Positions 1 to 4,635 of a stretch of DNA of 6,686 nucleotides are shown here, in pieces. Location of the stretch: contig JAFOHJ010000032.1 of NCBI GenBank assembly GCA_017421885.1, positions 1 to 6,686 of the forward strand, in the 5' to 3' direction. The notes below the pieces were generated by a model. It was not told the DNA's origin and did no database searches. It saw only the letters and a list, made by a program, of their open reading frames with translations. Both the position numbers and the translations under genes were made by a program. Positions within the stretch are counted from its first letter, which is position 1, and each line of letters opens with the position of its first letter. The stretch is from Clostridia bacterium. Its GTDB lineage: Bacteria; Bacillota_A; Clostridia; Oscillospirales; Butyricicoccaceae.

Positions 1-60
1 CACAGTGGAGCCTTTGAGTATGTTGTCTTTCCGGCAACACGAAGCCGAATAGAGAGTTGA
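1..60 (+). CDS. 3' end of an unidentified protein gene (partial)
   Basis: Frame 1 is open from the window edge for 19 codons (HSGAFEYVVFPATRSRIES) and stops with TGA at 58-60. A Rho-independent terminator starts two bases later, which is what the end of a transcription unit should look like. Frame 2 is also open, to a TAG at 50-52, so the frame choice rests on length and on the position of the terminator. The fragment is too short to assign a family, and no function is proposed. Confidence 0.35.
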   Translation, partial: HSGAFEYVVFPATRSRIES

Positions 61-61
61 T

Positions 62-96
62 AAAAGATCGCTGTCCCATATCGGGGCGGCGCTTTT
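62..96 (+). terminator. Rho-independent terminator after the left-edge gene
   Basis: The hairpin pairs CGCTGTCCC (69-77) with GGGGCGGCG (83-91), nine pairs including two G-T, around the loop ATATC. Flanking AAAAG (62-66) also pairs with CTTTT (92-96) if two bases bulge. The T-tract is short (four T), so strength is uncertain. The A-run on the left means it could also work for transcripts arriving from the right. Confidence 0.6.
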
Positions 97-106
97 GCCG
101 TATATA

Positions 107-135
107 TGGACTTTTCGATTATTGTATGCTATTAT
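107..135 (+). promoter_or_regulatory. Candidate sigma-A promoter with extended -10 for the tandem membrane genes
   Basis: TGGACT (107-112, 4 of 6 matches to TTGACA) lies 17 bp before TATTAT (130-135). The -10 is preceded by TG-C, giving an extended -10 (127-135). It falls just after a terminator and about 70 bases before the first start codon, where a promoter for the next unit is expected. Confidence 0.5.
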
Positions 136-202
136 ATTATAAAGAGATATACCTCTTTTTCTTGTGTGTATGAGCTTTGTTGTGGGAGAAGGAGGTTGCG
201 TT

Positions 203-472
203 ATGAATGACATGGAAAAACTCAGGCAGAGCATGGCTCTTTATTCCCAAAGGATGGAACTTGTTGCTGATATCTGGGAAGGTATTTTAGGGTTCTGCAT
301 TCTGGCGGTAGGCATATGGGCTTTCTTTGCAGCAGGATTGTTCGGCGGACGGAACCGCTGGACAGGCGAATGGATAGATCCTACTCCAAAAACGAAGCTG
401 TTTGAGAGAGTAGTGGCTGTTATAGTAATGCTCATAGGTCTGAGGCTTCTGTATAAGGCTTTTTTCATATAA
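203..472 (+). CDS. Small two-TM membrane protein, first of a tandem pair (unknown family)
   Basis: This 89-residue protein is of no family I recognise. The start is ATG 203, because AAGGAGG (189-195) sits 7 bases upstream; an in-frame ATG at 164 has no such site. Residues 1-27 are charged, and residues about 28-47 form a first membrane helix (GILGFCILAVGIWAFFAAGLF). A loop of about 20 residues carries NRWTGEW (51-57) followed by a Pro/Lys-rich stretch, and residues about 69-87 form a second helix ending at the C terminus. The next gene encodes a relative with the same layout, the same motif at the same position, and similar FERVV...IGL versus FQRII...VGL second helices. Its ribosome binding site overlaps this gene's stop codon, so the two are probably co-transcribed and translationally linked. 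No signal peptidase site is visible. Both proteins probably lie in the cytoplasmic membrane, perhaps as a hetero-oligomer, which is inference only. Confidence 0.8.
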   Translation: MNDMEKLRQSMALYSQRMELVADIWEGILGFCILAVGIWAFFAAGLFGGRNRWTGEWIDPTPKTKLFERVVAVIVMLIGLRLLYKAFFI

Positions 473-484
473 GGAGGCGCATAT

Positions 485-751
485 ATGACAGAAGAGAAGA
501 TACGCGCCTTTGCGGAGGAATATGCCGTAAGGCAGGCCACGTCCGATAACATAATGAGCATCCTTTTAAGTATATGTATGATCGCCGTCGGCGCGTGGCT
601 TGCCTTCAGCGCCGGCGAGGTGATGGCCCTGAATCGCTGGACAGGTGAGTGGTATGAGCTTAACGACACTGAGATCAGGTTTCAGAGGATAATAGGCGGC
701 TTTATCATGGCTGTAGGGCTGATATGTATTTTGCTTGCGGTCTTCAGATAG
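485..751 (+). CDS. Small two-TM membrane protein, second of a tandem pair (unknown family)
   Basis: This 88-residue protein is a paralogue of the preceding gene product. ATG 485 is preceded by AAGGAGG (471-477), which overlaps the upstream TAA, with a 7-base spacer. The order is a charged N terminus (1-22), a helix at about 23-44 (IMSILLSICMIAVGAWLAFSAG), a loop with NRWTGEW (50-56) and acidic residues, and a second helix at about 69-86. The two proteins share AVGxWxxFxAG before the motif and an F-x-R plus hydrophobic pair after it. They differ strongly in the N-terminal tail and in loop charge: this one is acidic (ELNDTE), the other basic (PTPKTK). That pattern suggests duplication followed by divergence, possibly into interacting partners. 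No enzyme motif is visible and the function is unknown. No good terminator follows. Confidence 0.8.
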   Translation: MTEEKIRAFAEEYAVRQATSDNIMSILLSICMIAVGAWLAFSAGEVMALNRWTGEWYELNDTEIRFQRIIGGFIMAVGLICILLAVFR

Positions 752-783
752 CCTTCAAAAATCCCATATAACTTTCGGTAATA

Positions 784-829
784 TTTTTTATAAAAAACTA
801 TTGACAAGCACCCACCCTCATGGTATGAT
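784..829 (+). promoter_or_regulatory. Strong sigma-A promoter of rplU-rpmA with A/T-rich upstream element
   Basis: TTGACA (801-806, perfect) and TATGAT (824-829, 5 of 6) are separated by 17 bp, with TG at 821-822 adding an extended -10. Directly upstream is an A/T block containing the palindrome TTTTTTATAAAAAA (784-797), the composition and position of an UP element. Transcription should begin near 835, giving a leader of about 92 nt before rplU. The strength suits a ribosomal protein operon. Confidence 0.85.
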
Positions 830-833
830 AGCA

Positions 834-903
834 GAGCCGCATTGAACGGGTGTGCGCTATAAGTGCGCACATAAGCAGCTCGGCTCACCCCTGAGAGCGA
901 GCC
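834..903 (+). promoter_or_regulatory. Structured 5' leader of rplU (L21-leader type)
   Basis: The leader RNA can fold into TGTGCGC (851-857) with GCGCACA (865-871), enclosed by GAGCCG (834-839) with CGGCTC (881-886). The 3' arm can alternatively join a second hairpin: GCTCG (878-882) with CGAGC (898-902), plus CTCA (884-887) with TGAG (892-895), just before the ribosome binding site. The two folds compete for 881-886. Firmicutes rplU operons are known to carry an L21 leader motif thought to mediate feedback by L21. Placement fits, but matching this sequence to that family is my inference from position and structure. Confidence 0.55.
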
Positions 904-927
904 CATAATGAAGGAGAGGTGCAAGGA

Positions 928-1221
928 ATGTACGCAGTAATCGTAACCGGTGGCAAGCAGTATAAGGTTTGCGAAGGCGACGCTATCTATGTTGAGAAGC
1001 TCGACATGGAGGATGGCGCTGAGGTTAAGTTCGAGACACTGATGACAGGCGAGGACGGCAAGATCAGCATCGGCAAGGGTGCCGTTACAGGCGAAGTCGT
1101 TAAGACAGGCAAGTCCAAGAAGATCACAGTCATCAAGTATAAGGCTAAGAAGAACTACAAGAGAAAGCAGGGCCACAGACAGCCCTACACAAAGGTCATC
1201 ATCAAGAAGATCGAGGCCTAA
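928..1221 (+). CDS. rplU: 50S ribosomal protein L21
   Basis: This is bL21, 97 residues, close to the usual length of about 100. It is a component of the large ribosomal subunit that binds 23S rRNA. The N terminus [14 protein letters not shown] matches the family signature (MYAVIxTGGKQYxV). The basic C terminus [21 protein letters not shown] is also diagnostic. ATG 928 was chosen because AAGGAGAGG (911-919) lies 8 bases upstream and because L21 begins with MYAVI; an in-frame GTG at 919 would sit inside the ribosome binding site. It is first gene of an operon with rpmA 55 bases downstream, driven by the strong promoter before it and probably controlled through the structured leader. The prp (ysxB) gene that commonly separates rplU and rpmA in Firmicutes is absent. 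Confidence 0.97.
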   Translation: MYAVIVTGGKQYKVCEGDAIYVEKLDMEDGAEVKFETLMTGEDGKISIGKGAVTGEVVKTGKSKKITVIKYKAKKNYKRKQGHRQPYTKVIIKKIEA

Positions 1222-1276
1222 TCAGCTAAGCATTAAAGAATAATCAATATAAAATCTCAATTCGGAGGTGTAACAA

Positions 1277-1534
1277 ATGGCTCACAAAAAAGGTGGCGGT
1301 TCGACAAAGAACGGACGCGACTCTAAGGCCAAGCGCCTGGGCGCAAAGCGCGGTGACGGTCAGTTCGTACTGGCTGGCAACATTCTGGTCAGACAGCGCG
1401 GCACAAAGATCCATCCCGGCACAAACGTAAGCCGTGGCAGCGACGATACACTGTTCGCACTCGTAGACGGCAACGTACGTTTCGAGAGACTCGGCAGAGA
1501 CCGCAAGAAGGTTTCGGTCTATCCTCAGGCATAA
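1277..1534 (+). CDS. rpmA: 50S ribosomal protein L27, without N-terminal extension
   Basis: This is bL27, 85 residues, with the signature [21 protein letters not shown] and the downstream [10 protein letters not shown] and VSVYP segments. The flexible N terminus reaches toward the peptidyl transferase centre in the ribosome. ATG 1277 follows GGAGG (1264-1268) by 8 bases. The protein starts directly with MAHKKGGG, the form seen in E. coli. In most Firmicutes L27 is made with an extension of about nine residues that the protease Prp removes. Here an in-frame TAA at 1271-1273 rules out an extended start, and no prp gene lies between rplU and rpmA. A strong terminator follows 16 bases after the stop, closing the rplU-rpmA unit. 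Confidence 0.97.
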   Translation: MAHKKGGGSTKNGRDSKAKRLGAKRGDGQFVLAGNILVRQRGTKIHPGTNVSRGSDDTLFALVDGNVRFERLGRDRKKVSVYPQA

Positions 1535-1550
1535 CCAATAACGATCGAAG

Positions 1551-1582
1551 GAACGGACGAGATATTTCGTCCGTTCTTTTTT
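1551..1582 (+). terminator. Rho-independent terminator after rpmA
   Basis: There is a perfect 10-bp stem, GAACGGACGA (1551-1560) with TCGTCCGTTC (1567-1576), around the loop GATATT, followed by six T (1577-1582). It separates the ribosomal protein genes from obg, so obg depends on read-through or its own promoter. Confidence 0.92.
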
Positions 1583-1604
1583 GATGAATAGTATGAATCA
1601 CTCA

Positions 1605-1633
1605 GATGGCGGGCATAATGCCTTCGCCGCATC
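1605..1633 (+). promoter_or_regulatory. Stem-loop in the obg leader, next to the ribosome binding site
   Basis: GAT-GGCG-GGCA (1605-1615) pairs with TGCC-CGCC-ATC (within 1619-1633) around the loop TAA, with small bulges TT and GC: eleven pairs in all. The stem ends four bases before AAGGAGG (1638-1644) of obg. It has no T-tract, so it is not a terminator. It may affect obg translation or mRNA stability, which is inference. Confidence 0.4.
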
Positions 1634-1651
1634 ATATAAGGAGGTCCCAAT

Positions 1652-2929
1652 ATGTTTGTTGATCTTGTAAAAATCAAAATCAAATCGGGTAAGGGCGGCG
1701 ATGGCCGTGTTTCCTTCCACCGTGAGAAATATATCGCAGCAGGCGGACCCGACGGCGGCGACGGCGGCCGCGGCGGTAATGTTGTCTTCAAGGTAGACGA
1801 CAACCTTTCCACCCTGCTCGACTTCAGAATGAAGAGAAAGTATATCGCCGAAGATGGCGAGATGGGCGGCACAAAGAAGTCCTTCGGCAAGACCGGTAAG
1901 GACATCGTTATCCGTGTTCCCCGCGGCACCCTTATCAAGGATGCCGATACCGGCCTGCTGATCCACGATATGTCGGGCGACGAGCCTTTTATCGCAGCGC
2001 ACGGCGGCCGCGGTGGATGGGGCAACACTCATTTTGCCACCCCCACACGTCAGGCGCCCCGCTTTGCAAAGCCCGGCCTGCCCGGCCAGGAGTTCAACAT
2101 CATCCTTGAGCTCAAGCTGATCGCCGACGTCGGCCTTGTAGGCTTCCCCAATGTTGGCAAGTCGACCCTGCTGTCGGTTGTATCGGCAGCACGTCCCAAG
2201 ATCGCCAACTATCACTTCACAACACTCAGCCCCAATCTGGGCGTTGTATATATCGACGAGGGTGCATCCTTCGTAATGGCCGATATTCCCGGCATCATCG
2301 AGGGCGCGGCTGAAGGCGCGGGCCTTGGCCACGACTTCCTCCGTCACATCGACCGCTGCCGTCTGCTGGTCCATATCATCGACGTAGCAGGCAGCGAGGG
2401 CCGCGATCCCGTGGAGGATCTTGAGGCTATCAACGCCGAGCTGGGCGGCTACAGCGCCGAGCTGGCCAAGCGTCCTCAGATTGTAGTTGCCAACAAGCTC
2501 GATATTCTCGAGGAGGGCAGCGACAATCTCGAGCGTCTCAAGGCCGCAGCCGAGGAGAAGGGCTTTATCTTCACATCCATTTCGGCCGCAGCAATGCAGG
2601 GTGTTCAGGATCTGATGCGTCTGGTCTACAGCGAGCTTCAGAAGCTGCCTCCCATTGCTTACTATGAGCCCGAGTATGTCGTTCCTGCCGAGGCAGAGGT
2701 TCCCACCGACCGCGAGATCAACATCGAGGTCGTCGACGGTGTTTATGTTGTCAGCGGCGCATGGATCGACAAGATCGTTGGCTCGGTCTTCCTCGACGAG
2801 TACGAGTCGAGAATGTATTTCGAGCGTATCCTGCGCAAGGCAGGCGTATTTGACCGCCTCGAGGCCATGGGCATCGAGGATCACGACCTGGTCAATGTCG
2901 CAGGCGTTGAGTTTGAATATATTTATTAA
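1652..2929 (+). CDS. obg: GTPase Obg (CgtA), ribosome-associated
   Basis: This essential P-loop GTPase acts in late 50S subunit assembly and stress signalling; in Bacillus it also influences the sporulation phosphorelay. The protein has 425 residues and all three Obg domains. The Gly-rich OBG fold covers about 1-158 (GKGGDGRVSFHREKY, GGRGGNVVF, TRQAPRFAKPGLPG). The G domain has G1 GFPNVGKST (164-172), a switch I threonine pair in YHFTTLSPN, G3 DIPGIIEGA (from 211), G4 NKLD (281-284) and G5 SAA (311-313). The C-terminal OCT domain covers about 345-425 (YVVSGAWIDKIV, YFERILRKAGVFDRLEAMGI, VNVAGVEFEY). ATG 1652 follows AAGGAGG (1638-1644) by 7 bases. Placement after rplU-rpmA is the classical bacterial order. 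There is no spo0B between them, unlike Bacillus. A terminator stands on each side of the gene, and I found no convincing promoter between 1583 and 1637. Confidence 0.98.
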   Translation: MFVDLVKIKIKSGKGGDGRVSFHREKYIAAGGPDGGDGGRGGNVVFKVDDNLSTLLDFRMKRKYIAEDGEMGGTKKSFGKTGKDIVIRVPRGTLIKDADTGLLIHDMSGDEPFIAAHGGRGGWGNTHFATPTRQAPRFAKPGLPGQEFNIILELKLIADVGLVGFPNVGKSTLLSVVSAARPKIANYHFTTLSPNLGVVYIDEGASFVMADIPGIIEGAAEGAGLGHDFLRHIDRCRLLVHIIDVAGSEGRDPVEDLEAINAELGGYSAELAKRPQIVVANKLDILEEGSDNLERLKAAAEEKGFIFTSISAAAMQGVQDLMRLVYSELQKLPPIAYYEPEYVVPAEAEVPTDREINIEVVDGVYVVSGAWIDKIVGSVFLDEYESRMYFERILRKAGVFDRLEAMGIEDHDLVNVAGVEFEYIY

Positions 2930-2932
2930 TAT

Positions 2933-2975
2933 AACCGTAAAAGCCACTCTCATTTCCCGGGAGTGGCTTTTGGTT
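2933..2975 (+). terminator. Rho-independent terminator after obg
   Basis: AAAAGCCACTC (2939-2949) pairs perfectly with GAGTGGCTTTT (2961-2971). The helix can extend outward through AACC (2933-2936) with GGTT (2972-2975) across a GT bulge. The A-run on one side and T-run on the other make it potentially bidirectional. The small-RNA terminator from the opposite strand ends about 20 bases to the right. Confidence 0.9.
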
Positions 2976-2996
2976 TAAACTTATGATATTATTCAT

Positions 2997-3060
2997 AAAA
3001 GAAAAAGTCCAAAAAGGCAACAGATGCTCGGAACATCTTAATAAATGCCTTGATGGACTT
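2997..3060 (-). terminator. Compound Rho-independent terminator of the candidate small RNA
   Basis: On the minus strand three stems stack. AAGTCCA pairs with TGGACTT (+ strand 3054-3060 with 3005-3011), AAGGCA with TGCCTT (3046-3051 with 3014-3019), and AGATG with CATCT (3034-3038 with 3022-3026). The T-tract TTTTTCTTTT (3006-2997) follows at once. Its length and internal loops suggest it is also a functional part of the RNA. Confidence 0.85.
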
Positions 3061-3128
3061 CCTCGTAGGTCTTCGTTATTGCTCGTAGACAAATACATAT
3101 AGATCAAAAGCGGGTGGATACTCCACCT
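2998..3128 (-). ncRNA. Candidate stand-alone small RNA, about 130 nt
   Basis: The minus strand between obg and the GNAT gene has a complete transcription unit: a near-consensus promoter (3136-3164), a predicted start near 3128, and a strong terminator ending near 2998. From its 5' end the RNA would form a tight hairpin (GGTGG/CCACC, 3127-3113, loop AGTAT). An A/U-rich unpaired stretch of about 22 nt follows. Next is a weak GTCT/AGAC stem (3090-3087 with 3072-3069), with the heptamer CTACGAG repeated directly at 3088-3082 and 3068-3062. The terminator helix closes it. The only frame across it has no ribosome binding site and runs straight through the terminator, so it is probably non-coding. 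No minus-strand gene follows, so it is not a riboswitch leader. I do not recognise it as 6S, SRP, tmRNA, RNase P RNA or a T-box. Confidence 0.6.
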
Positions 3129-3143
3129 ATACATCATTATAAA
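3115..3143 (+). promoter_or_regulatory. Weak candidate promoter for the GNAT gene, overlapping the small-RNA promoter
   Basis: On the + strand TGGATA (3115-3120, 4 of 6) lies 17 bp before TATAAA (3138-3143, 5 of 6). The -10 overlaps the minus-strand TATAAT. It would give a leader of about 50 nt before the GNAT start. A/T-rich sequence makes chance matches likely. Confidence 0.3.
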
Positions 3144-3164
3144 ATAAAACCAATTCAACGTCAA
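3136..3164 (-). promoter_or_regulatory. Near-consensus sigma-A promoter for the candidate small RNA
   Basis: Read on the minus strand, TTGACG (3164-3159, 5 of 6) is followed after exactly 17 bp by TATAAT (3141-3136, perfect). It is among the best -35/-10 pairs in the window, comparable with the rplU promoter. It points away from the GNAT gene into a region with no minus-strand protein gene. Confidence 0.85.
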
Positions 3165-3201
3165 TTGTGTTTTGAGAAATGAGAAAAGGTGAGTGAGTTA
3201 A

Positions 3202-3666
3202 ATGGACTTCACGGCTTATACTATGGAATATGCGCCTTTATGGACAGGCGAGCCCGGCATCACCTGTGTGCCTATGGAAGAAAGGTATTTCCCCGAATAT
3301 AAGGCAATGTATAATGCCTGCTTTTACGATATGCGTTATGCCCTCGGCATACAGCCGTATAACGTGCTCGAGAGTTTTGAACAGCTTGGGGATAAGCTGC
3401 CGAATATTCGCCTGTTGTTTGATGGCGTCCGCCTTGTAGGCTCGGTGGCCTGCTATGGCTGTGAGATAGATGACCTTGTGGTCCATCCCGCCTTTCGCCG
3501 CAGGGGATACGGCCGTGCCCTGCTTTTGTGGGCAATGCATAATATACGCAAAACCACTCAGGGCCCCATAACCCTTCATGTCGCCGAATGGAACGGCGGC
3601 GCCATCGCGTTGTATAAAAGCATGGGATTTGAGATCACCGAGATCCACCGAATCGAACGGAACTGA
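3202..3666 (+). CDS. GNAT-family N-acetyltransferase
   Basis: This 154-residue protein is of the GCN5-related acetyltransferase fold, transferring acetyl from acetyl-CoA to an amine. Motif A is clear: IDDLVVHPAFRRRGYGRALLLWAM (about residues 91-114), in which R-R-x-G-x-G is the acetyl-CoA pyrophosphate-binding loop. It is followed by the motif B region LHVAEWNGGAIALYKSMGFE, where N and Y-x-x-x-GF are typical. The N-terminal 40 residues, which decide the acceptor, match nothing I know, so the substrate is unknown (small amine, peptide or protein N terminus). ATG 3202 is preceded by AAAGGTGAG (3185-3193), a weaker ribosome binding site than its neighbours have. The gene stands alone: a divergent small-RNA promoter lies upstream and 161 bases of A/T-rich DNA follow. 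No clear terminator is visible after it. Confidence 0.88.
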   Translation: MDFTAYTMEYAPLWTGEPGITCVPMEERYFPEYKAMYNACFYDMRYALGIQPYNVLESFEQLGDKLPNIRLLFDGVRLVGSVACYGCEIDDLVVHPAFRRRGYGRALLLWAMHNIRKTTQGPITLHVAEWNGGAIALYKSMGFEITEIHRIERN

Positions 3667-3695
3667 GTTTTTGTTAGCCTCTGTTTTAGGTGAAT

Positions 3696-3718
3696 AGCAC
3701 AGTTTTAGCACGGTTTTT
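3696..3718 (+). repeat. Two-copy tandem repeat of an 11-12 bp unit
   Basis: AGCACAGTTTT (3696-3706) is followed directly by AGCACGGTTTTT (3707-3718). A looser relative, CTCTGTTTTAG (3679-3689), precedes them. The second copy contains the left arm of the inverted repeat at 3704-3810. Confidence 0.5.
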
Positions 3719-3810
3719 AGGTAATGTTGCATCAAAATATATATTTTTATTGCAATTACTTTAAAGGTATTGTAAACTATTTTTATAGTGGGTTATGATG
3801 CCGTGCTAAA
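3704..3810. repeat. Perfect 10-bp inverted repeat bracketing the Nudix upstream region
   Basis: TTTAGCACGG (3704-3713) and its exact reverse complement CCGTGCTAAA (3801-3810) are separated by 87 A/T-rich bases that hold the candidate Nudix promoters. The arms could be operator half-sites, the ends of a small decayed element, or the base of a long RNA helix. No transposase or target-site duplication was found. Confidence 0.45.
3760..3799 (+). promoter_or_regulatory. Candidate sigma-A promoter(s) of the Nudix gene
   Basis: Two overlapping pairs are possible: TTTAAA (3760-3765) with TATAGT (3784-3789), and TTGTAA (3770-3775) with TATGAT (3794-3799). Each has an 18-bp spacer and 4 of 6 plus 5 of 6 matches. 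Either would start transcription within about 35 bases of the GTG start codon. The region is A/T-rich, so the exact choice is uncertain. Confidence 0.4.
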
Positions 3811-3827
3811 TAAAGGAGGTGGGCGGT

Positions 3828-4343
3828 GTGCGTATTATAAAAGTGTGGGATAAAAAAGATTATGATCCTGCCTGGCGCAGGTTTATAAGGAGCACTGCGC
3901 GCGCCGTCATCATCCGCGATGGAAAGATAGCCCTCGTAAGAAGTGCATCCGAAGGATTCTACCTGTTCCCGGGCGGCGGCATCCGACGCGGCGAGAGCCG
4001 AATAAATGCCCTTATACGCGAGACCGGCGAGGAGACAGGCCTGACCATCATCCGCTCCAGCATACGCGAGCTGGGTATGTTCAGGGAGATCAGGCGCAGC
4101 ATCTATCATAAAGAGATATTTGATCAGCGTTCATATTACTATACAGCCAATGTAAAATGTCATGTTGAAGAGCAGCATCTCGAGCCTTATGAGAAAAAAC
4201 TGGGGTTTGAACTCTGTTTTGTCGATCCTCAGGAGGCATACAATCATGAGATGGCTCTGGCAAAAAAGTTGAACCGCAATCTTCTCTTCCGCGAGGCGGC
4301 TGTACTTCGCGAGATAATCGATTCGGGACTTTGTCTTGCATAA
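3828..4343 (+). CDS. Nudix-family hydrolase
   Basis: This 171-residue Mg-dependent pyrophosphohydrolase belongs to a family that cleaves nucleoside diphosphates linked to another moiety. The Nudix box is complete: G50-x5-E56-x7-R64-E65-x2-E68-E69-x-G71-L72, in GGIRRGESRINALIRETGEETGL. It is preceded by the expected beta strand AVIIRDGKIALVRS and the segment GFYLFPGG. GTG 3828 was chosen because AAAGGAGG (3812-3819) sits 8 bases upstream; a GTG at 3819 overlaps that site. The region after the box (FREIRRSIYHKEIFDQRSYYYTANV) is where substrate specificity lies; it has several aromatic and Arg residues but no signature I can place. No gene is co-transcribed, and the gene ends at a strong bidirectional terminator. 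The substrate is unknown; house-cleaning of damaged nucleotides or hydrolysis of a sugar nucleotide are both possible. Confidence 0.93.
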   Translation: MRIIKVWDKKDYDPAWRRFIRSTARAVIIRDGKIALVRSASEGFYLFPGGGIRRGESRINALIRETGEETGLTIIRSSIRELGMFREIRRSIYHKEIFDQRSYYYTANVKCHVEEQHLEPYEKKLGFELCFVDPQEAYNHEMALAKKLNRNLLFREAAVLREIIDSGLCLA

Positions 4344-4344
4344 T

Positions 4345-4385
4345 AAAAAAATCATCCCCCGTGCCCTGTGGCATGGGGGATTTTT
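4345..4385. terminator. Bidirectional Rho-independent terminator between convergent genes
   Basis: A 12-bp stem pairs ATCCCCCGTGCC (4354-4365) with GGCATGGGGGAT (4370-4381), with one G-T pair, around the loop CTGT. T follows on the right (4381-4385) and a run of A lies on the left (4345-4351). It ends the Nudix transcript on the + strand and the four-cysteine protein transcript on the minus strand, whose stop codon is at 4390. Confidence 0.93.
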
Positions 4386-4389
4386 ATGT

Positions 4390-4599
4390 TTATTCCAGTT
4401 CGAAATCCTCGGGCTTGAACTTCTTTGAGGGGGCTGCAGGACCTTTGGGCACCCTGAGCAGAGGATCATATTTGAAGCTGCGGCACGAATCGGTTATGGC
4501 CACGGTGCCATGCTTATGGCAGAGGATAGTGTCTTCATTTATGGGGCTGCCATACTCGCAGAGAGCACAGGCAGGAGGGATATTCTTGTCGAAAAGCAT
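4390..4599 (-). CDS. Small four-cysteine, probably zinc-binding protein (function unknown)
   Basis: This 69-residue protein has CALC (C11, C14), C27 in ILCHKHG and C39 in SCRSFKYDPLLRVPK. That is two cysteines as C-x2-C and two more spaced 12 and 11 residues on, a plausible zinc site of the zinc-ribbon or rubredoxin-like kind. The C-terminal third is rich in Pro, Lys and acidic residues and probably disordered. ATG 4599 was chosen because GGAGG (4611-4607) lies 7 bases upstream; an in-frame ATG at 4650 has none. The CxxC...CRxFxYDPLxRxP pattern resembles short uncharacterised proteins of Clostridia, by recollection only. It lies 72 bases downstream of ylbJ on the same strand but has its own promoter (4636-4664). 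Roles in redox, metal handling or transcription are all possible, and nothing in the sequence chooses between them. Confidence 0.8.
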   Translation of the reverse strand: MLFDKNIPPACALCEYGSPINEDTILCHKHGTVAITDSCRSFKYDPLLRVPKGPAAPSKKFKPEDFELE

Positions 4600-4635
4600 G
4601 GCTTTTCCTCCGTTTTTCATCCGTTTTATAACATT

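Noticed and set aside
755..797. Terminator after the second tandem membrane gene
   Set aside because: The only inverted repeat is the pure A/T palindrome TTTTTTATAAAAAA (784-797), better explained as the upstream element of the rplU promoter.
1598..2953. 451-codon minus-strand ORF opposite obg
   Set aside because: A shadow of obg caused by its strong third-position C/G bias; obg has all Obg motifs and a proper ribosome binding site.
3106..3128. T-box-like string GGGTGG near 3112-3117 on the + strand
   Set aside because: The expected continuation (ACCGCG) is absent; the bases form a simple GGTGGA/TCCACC hairpin, and the downstream gene is an acetyltransferase, not an amino acid gene.
2892..3164. 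90-codon minus-strand ORF across the small-RNA region
   Set aside because: No ribosome binding site before any of its ATGs, its first codons lie upstream of the predicted transcription start, and it runs through two terminators into antisense obg. The strand's signals fit an RNA gene instead.
3238..3258. LWTGE in the GNAT protein echoing NRWTGEW of the tandem membrane proteins
   Set aside because: Only five residues in an unrelated soluble fold with no surrounding similarity; treated as chance.
3667..3720. Terminator for the GNAT gene in the T-rich repeats
   Set aside because: Runs of T are present, but only 3-4 bp stems can be drawn before them, too weak to call.
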